NCBI GenBank assembly: GCA_007116995.1
Contig: SKHL01000276.1
Coordinates: 1 to 7,902 of the forward strand
Origin: Limnochordia bacterium
Lineage (GTDB): Bacteria > Bacillota > Limnochordia > Darwinibacteriales > DTU012
DNA length: 7,902 nucleotides
Reading direction: 5' to 3'
Shown: positions 3,946 through 7,902 of the stretch, piece by piece
Layout of the letters: every line of letters begins with the position of its first letter
Position numbering within the stretch: the first letter of the stretch is position 1
Translations under genes and position numbers: made by a program
The notes under the pieces: generated by a model
What the model saw: the letters and a program-made list of their open reading frames with translations, nothing else
What the model was told of the DNA's origin: nothing
Databases searched by the model: none

Positions 3946-6900
3946 ATGCCTAAAATGACAATCGATGGAAATACTGCTGCCGCTCATGTTGCCTATGCCC
4001 TAAGTGATGTTGCAGCCATCTACCCAATTACTCCTTCGTCCAACATGGGAGAAGCTTGTGATGATTGGGCCGCTAATGGTTTAAAGAATATCTTTGGTCA
4101 AACAGTTCGAATTTCTGAGTTACAATCGGAAGCTGGAGCAGCTGGAGCGGTACATGGATCCTTAGTAGGTGGAGCATTAACGTCAACGTTTACTGCTTCT
4201 CAAGGGTTATTGTTGATGATTCCTAACATGTATAAGATTTCAGGTGAATTATTGCCAACCGTGTTCCACGTGTCTGCCCGTTCCTTAGCAACACAAGCTC
4301 TATCTATCTTTGGGGACCATTCTGATGTGATGAGTACTCGTCAAACAGGATTCGCCATGCTAGCATCAGGTTCTGTCCAGGAAGTTATGGATCTCGCTTT
4401 AGTATCTCACCTAGCCACCATCAAAAGTCGAGTGCCGTTCTTACACTTCTTTGATGGGTTTAGAACATCCCATGAAGTGCAGAAGATCGAAAGTATCGAG
4501 TATGATGATATGGCTAAGTTAGTTGACTATGATGCTATCGCTGCATTTCGTAGTCGCGCTATGAATCCTGAGCATCCACAATTACGAGGCACAGCTCAAA
4601 ACCCGGACATATATTTTCAAGGTCGAGAAGCAGGTAATTCCTACTATGCTGCTGTTCCGAAAATTGTAGAAGAAGTAATGCAACAAGTTGGAGACTTAAC
4701 TGGTCGGTATTACAAACCTTTCGAGTATTATGGTCCTGAAGATGCAGAGAATGTTGCTATTATTATGGGTTCTGGGGCCGATACTGTTGAAGAAACTGTT
4801 AATTATCTAACGGCTAAGGGTGAGAAAGTCGGTGTGGTTAAAGTCCGCCTATATCGTCCTTTTTCTGCTGAACACTTCTTGAGTGCATTACCATCTACGG
4901 TCAAACGCCTTTCTGTTATGGATCGGACGAAAGAATCAGGCGCACTTGGTGATCCATTATATCAAGATGTCTGCACGGTGTTAAAAGAAGCTGGTAAAGA
5001 CTTGTTAGTTGTTGGTGGTCGCTATGGCTTAAGCTCGAAAGAGTTTACCCCGTCCATGGTCAAGGCTATTTATGATAATCTAGCTAAGGATGTACCGAAG
5101 AATCACTTCACGATTGGCATTACCGATGATGTGACTCACACTTCTTTACCTGTTAGCGAGAGAATTGATACAGCTCCTAAGGGTGTTATTCGTTGTAAGT
5201 TCTTTGGTTTAGGATCCGATGGTACAGTCGGTGCGAATAAGAACTCCATTAAGATCATTGGTGATCATACCGATATGTATGCCCAAGGATATTTTGTGTA
5301 TGACTCCAAAAAATCCGGTGGAATAACCATTTCTCACTTGCGTTTTGGATCTAGTCCCATTAAATCTCCTTATCTTTTGGATCAGGCAGACTTTATTGCC
5401 TGTCATAAAGCATCTTATGTGACTCGGTATGACTTGCTTGAAGGGGTTAAAGAAGGTGGCGTTTTCTTATTAAACTCTCCATGGAGTGTAGAGGATATGG
5501 AGACACATCTTCCGGCTGCTATGAAGAGAGTTATTGCCACGAAGAAACTTCGCTTCTATAATATCGATGCCAATACGATAGCCGCCGAAATTGGTTTGGG
5601 TGGAAGGGTAAATACCATTCTGCAAGCAGCATTCTTTAAGATTGCTAACGTGATTCCGGCGGATAAAGCCTTTGAGTATATTAAAGAGACAATCTACAAG
5701 ACCTATGGTCGTAAGGGCGAAAAGATCGTAGCTATGAATTATGCTGCAGTCGATAGTGCTAACAAGCACTTGCATGAAATTACGTATCCAGCCAGTTGGG
5801 CTGATGCACAAGATGAGGCTGCCGCAGTTGCTGAGACTACCAGTGAGTTTGTGGAGAAAATAGTAAATCCCATCGCAGCCTTAAAAGGTGACGACTTACC
5901 TGTTAGTGTGTTTAATGTAGATGGTTCATTCCCAACAGGAACCACTAAGTATGAAAAACGAGGTATCGCAGTCAATATTCCAGTGTGGATCCAAGAGAAC
6001 TGTATTCAGTGTAACCAGTGTTCTTTTGTATGTCCACACGCAGCAATTCGTCCATTCTTAACCGACGATGAGACCATGACGGATGCACCTGACACCTATA
6101 CGACGAAAAACGCTGTCGGTAAAGAAGTCAAGGGCTTACAATATCGCATTCAAGTATCTCCTCTAGATTGTACCGGTTGTGGAAACTGTGCCCAGGTCTG
6201 CCCAACAAAACAGAAGTCATTAGTGATGAAACCTTTAGCGGAGCATGCAGAGGTCGAGAGTGCTAACTGGACATTTGCTGAATCCTTAGTGGAACCAAGT
6301 GTGGAAATTAATCCTTTCAATGTTAAGGGTAGTCAGTTTAAGAAGCCACTATTTGAGTTTTCTGGAGCCTGTGCTGGGTGTGGTGAAACAGCTTATATTA
6401 AATTAGCAACGCAATTATACGGTGATCGGATGGTCATTGCTAATGCCACTGGATGTTCTTCCATTTATGGTGGAACAGCACCAACCTGTCCGTATACGGT
6501 AAATGATCAAGGCGAAGGACCGGCCTGGGCTAACTCCTTATTTGAGGATAACGCCGAGTTTGGATATGGAATGCATTTAGCTTTCCAATCTCGTCGAGAA
6601 AAATTAGGCAGATTAATGGAAGCACTAATGCAAACAGATATTTCCACAGAGCTAAAACAAGCCTTTGCTCAATGGTTAGCGGATCCGCAAGATGCAGCTG
6701 GAACAAAGGTGGCCGGAGATAAGATTAAAGCGCTATTACCGGCAGCCCTAAGTACTGCGACAGCAGAGAAAGCAGTTGCTTTGCAAGCCATTGCCGACAA
6801 CGGAGATATGCTTGTTAAGAAATCGGTCTGGATTGTTGGTGGTGACGGATGGGCCTATGACATCGGGTTTGGTGGTCTTGATCACGTGGTGGCTTCTGGC

Positions 6901-7461
6901 GAGGACGTAAACATTTTAGTGATGGATACAGAAGTATATTCCAATACTGGTGGTCAATCGTCTAAGGCTACACCTACAGGTGCGGTAGCGAAGTTTGCTG
7001 CTTCTGGAAAGAAAACTCGCAAGAAGGACCTAGGTCTTATGGCCATGTCTTATGGGTATGTATATGTGGCATCTGTTTCAGCTGGTGCTAACCGTAACCA
7101 GCTCTTAAAGGCTATGGCTGAGGCGGAAGCGTATAAAGGACCTTCAATCATCATTGCCTATGCTCCATGTATCAACCATGGAATTAATATGGGTAGAAGT
7201 AGTGAACAGGGCAAACTGGCTGTTGACTGTGGATATTGGCCATTGTATCGGTTTAACCCTATGTTAGAAGAAGAGGGTAAGAATCCATTTATCCTTGACT
7301 CTAAGGAACCGACTGGTAGCTTCCAAGACTTTATTCGCAGTGAAGTGCGATATACCACGTTGCTTCAGCAATTTCCTGAGGCAGCAGAGGTTTTGTTCGC
7401 TACTGCTGAAGAAGATTCCAAACGCCGTTTAGCAACCTATAAGCGTTTAGCTGAGGGATAA
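3946..7461 (+). CDS. nifJ: Pyruvate:ferredoxin (flavodoxin) oxidoreductase, single-chain
   Basis: A cytoplasmic homodimeric enzyme converting pyruvate and CoA to acetyl-CoA, CO2 and reduced ferredoxin. At 1171 residues it is full length for single-chain PFOR. The N-terminal domain has YPITPSS (26-32), catalytic-site Glu62 in QSEAGAAGAVHG and Arg112; the CoA-binding and gamma-type domains follow at about 260-640. Two ferredoxin-type [4Fe-4S] motifs use Cys686/689/692/696 and Cys742/745/748/752. The proximal cluster uses Cys809, Cys812, Cys837 and Cys1075. Thiamine diphosphate binding is shown by GGDGWAYDIGFGG (965-977) and NTGGQSSKATP (1000-1010). The sequence closely follows the Desulfovibrio africanus enzyme as I remember it but ends near RLAEG, without that enzyme's long C-terminal extension linked to oxygen stability. 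The ATG at 3946 starts MPKMTIDGNTAAAHVAYA, typical of the family. It has its own terminator and appears monocistronic. Confidence 0.97.
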   Translation: MPKMTIDGNTAAAHVAYALSDVAAIYPITPSSNMGEACDDWAANGLKNIFGQTVRISELQSEAGAAGAVHGSLVGGALTSTFTASQGLLLMIPNMYKISGELLPTVFHVSARSLATQALSIFGDHSDVMSTRQTGFAMLASGSVQEVMDLALVSHLATIKSRVPFLHFFDGFRTSHEVQKIESIEYDDMAKLVDYDAIAAFRSRAMNPEHPQLRGTAQNPDIYFQGREAGNSYYAAVPKIVEEVMQQVGDLTGRYYKPFEYYGPEDAENVAIIMGSGADTVEETVNYLTAKGEKVGVVKVRLYRPFSAEHFLSALPSTVKRLSVMDRTKESGALGDPLYQDVCTVLKEAGKDLLVVGGRYGLSSKEFTPSMVKAIYDNLAKDVPKNHFTIGITDDVTHTSLPVSERIDTAPKGVIRCKFFGLGSDGTVGANKNSIKIIGDHTDMYAQGYFVYDSKKSGGITISHLRFGSSPIKSPYLLDQADFIACHKASYVTRYDLLEGVKEGGVFLLNSPWSVEDMETHLPAAMKRVIATKKLRFYNIDANTIAAEIGLGGRVNTILQAAFFKIANVIPADKAFEYIKETIYKTYGRKGEKIVAMNYAAVDSANKHLHEITYPASWADAQDEAAAVAETTSEFVEKIVNPIAALKGDDLPVSVFNVDGSFPTGTTKYEKRGIAVNIPVWIQENCIQCNQCSFVCPHAAIRPFLTDDETMTDAPDTYTTKNAVGKEVKGLQYRIQVSPLDCTGCGNCAQVCPTKQKSLVMKPLAEHAEVESANWTFAESLVEPSVEINPFNVKGSQFKKPLFEFSGACAGCGETAYIKLATQLYGDRMVIANATGCSSIYGGTAPTCPYTVNDQGEGPAWANSLFEDNAEFGYGMHLAFQSRREKLGRLMEALMQTDISTELKQAFAQWLADPQDAAGTKVAGDKIKALLPAALSTATAEKAVALQAIADNGDMLVKKSVWIVGGDGWAYDIGFGGLDHVVASGEDVNILVMDTEVYSNTGGQSSKATPTGAVAKFAASGKKTRKKDLGLMAMSYGYVYVASVSAGANRNQLLKAMAEAEAYKGPSIIIAYAPCINHGINMGRSSEQGKLAVDCGYWPLYRFNPMLEEEGKNPFILDSKEPTGSFQDFIRSEVRYTTLLQQFPEAAEVLFATAEEDSKRRLATYKRLAEG

Positions 7462-7479
7462 GCAATCGGATAACTTAAC

Positions 7480-7518
7480 AGAACAAGGCTTCTCCTAGGG
7501 GGAGGTCTTGTTCTTTCT
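7480..7518 (+). terminator. Intrinsic terminator of nifJ
   Basis: AGAACAAG (7480-7487) pairs with CTTGTTCT (7507-7514). Inside it GCTTCTCC (7488-7495) pairs with GGGGAGGT (7499-7506), using some G-T wobbles, around a TAG loop. The 16-pair stem is followed by TTCT. It begins 19 bases after the nifJ stop codon and isolates nifJ from the next gene. Confidence 0.88.
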
Positions 7519-7594
7519 AACAAGATAATCTGGTCACGGCTAGAATAGATAAGATAGAGCACGACAAATTTAAATAGGAGGAGTGATTTATACC

Positions 7595-7902
7595 ATGATA
7601 TACACTGGTTTAGTTTCTATTACATTCCGGAAACTAAACCCTCAGGAGATTGTAGATTTAGCTGTTAAGGCGAAGATAACGGGAATTGAGTGGGGTGGAG
7701 ATGTTCATGTTCCCCATGGCGATATAGAAAAAGCGAAGCAAGTTAGACAAATCACAAAGGATGCAGGTCTGACCGTTGCATCTTATGGGTCTTATTATCG
7801 ATTAAACGATGATGAGATTCCGTTTAGAGAAGTCCTGGCGTCAGCTAAAGCCCTAGGAGCTCCCTTAATTCGAGTGTGGGCTGGTAAACTGGGTTCCGCT
7901 AA
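7595..7902 (+). CDS. Sugar phosphate isomerase/epimerase-like TIM-barrel protein, N-terminal fragment
   Basis: The first 102 codons of a gene that runs off the right edge. The protein begins MIYTGLVSITFRKLNPQEIV and shows the early strands of a xylose-isomerase-like (AP endonuclease 2) TIM barrel: a first strand with GLVSITFRKL, the second strand GIEWGGDVHVPHGD (about 29-42), a third strand TVASYGSYYRL, and ALGAPLIRVWAG (about 86-97) as the fourth strand. Family members isomerise or epimerise sugars or inositol derivatives, using a divalent metal bound by residues mostly in the missing half. The exact substrate cannot be read from this part. The ATG has an AGGAGG site at 7576-7581, 13 bases upstream, longer than ideal; AGGAGTGA at 7579-7586 gives closer pairing. 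An in-frame GTG at 7583 lies too close to that site to be the start. The nifJ terminator precedes it, so it should have its own promoter, which I could not identify. Confidence 0.82.
   Translation, partial: MIYTGLVSITFRKLNPQEIVDLAVKAKITGIEWGGDVHVPHGDIEKAKQVRQITKDAGLTVASYGSYYRLNDDEIPFREVLASAKALGAPLIRVWAGKLGSA

Noticed and set aside
5209..5975. Several minus-strand frames of 65-113 codons inside nifJ
   Set aside because: They are antisense to conserved PFOR sequence and show no protein family features.
7158..7358. 66-codon minus-strand frame inside the end of nifJ
   Set aside because: Antisense shadow of the conserved PFOR C-terminal region, with no supporting signals.

Overview
The window looks like chromosomal DNA of an anaerobic, low-to-moderate-GC Bacillota (Clostridia or Negativicutes grade). 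The grounds are strong AAGGAGG-type ribosome binding sites, TTG start codons, a complete single-chain pyruvate:ferredoxin oxidoreductase, a short Bacillus-type Orn/Lys/Arg decarboxylase, and a System I cytochrome c maturation cluster with a cysteine-type CcmE. I cannot name the genus. The window holds ordinary metabolic genes: no transposase, phage gene, tRNA, rRNA or CRISPR array is visible.

Layout. Positions 1-3434 are read on the minus strand. From high to low coordinates the order is: a promoter (3406-3434), a small membrane-anchored FMN-binding protein (2969-3367), an unrecognised 196-residue protein (2239-2829), an Orn/Lys/Arg decarboxylase (704-2164) and a strong intrinsic terminator (625-658). 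Beyond that terminator, a separate ccm operon begins with ccmE (86-481), and ccmF follows after 2 bases and runs off the left edge. Positions 3435-7902 are read on the plus strand: a 0.5 kb non-coding region rich in inverted repeats, nifJ (3946-7461), its terminator (7480-7518), and the first 102 codons of a TIM-barrel sugar phosphate isomerase/epimerase-like gene (from 7595).

Start sites. The longest open frames for the decarboxylase and the FMN protein overrun their true starts. Each contains a perfect Shine-Dalgarno sequence followed 8-9 bases later by an in-frame TTG. For the FMN protein a good promoter also lies inside the overrun. I annotate the TTG starts.

How the genes may relate. 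PFOR makes acetyl-CoA and reduced ferredoxin. The FMN-domain protein and the cytochrome c maturation genes belong to membrane or extracytoplasmic electron transfer, so the area has a loose redox theme, but no single pathway joins the genes. No intrinsic terminator is evident between the FMN protein, the 196-residue protein and the decarboxylase, so read-through is possible.

The most interesting part is the nifJ upstream region (3435-3945). It has several inverted repeats, alternative or pseudoknot-capable pairings at 3750-3816, a repeated TGCCTA/TAGGCA hexamer, and a minimal start-stop ATG-TAG sitting at the best distance from the nifJ Shine-Dalgarno. I did not recognise any known riboswitch class there. 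I found no convincing wholly new multi-gene system.
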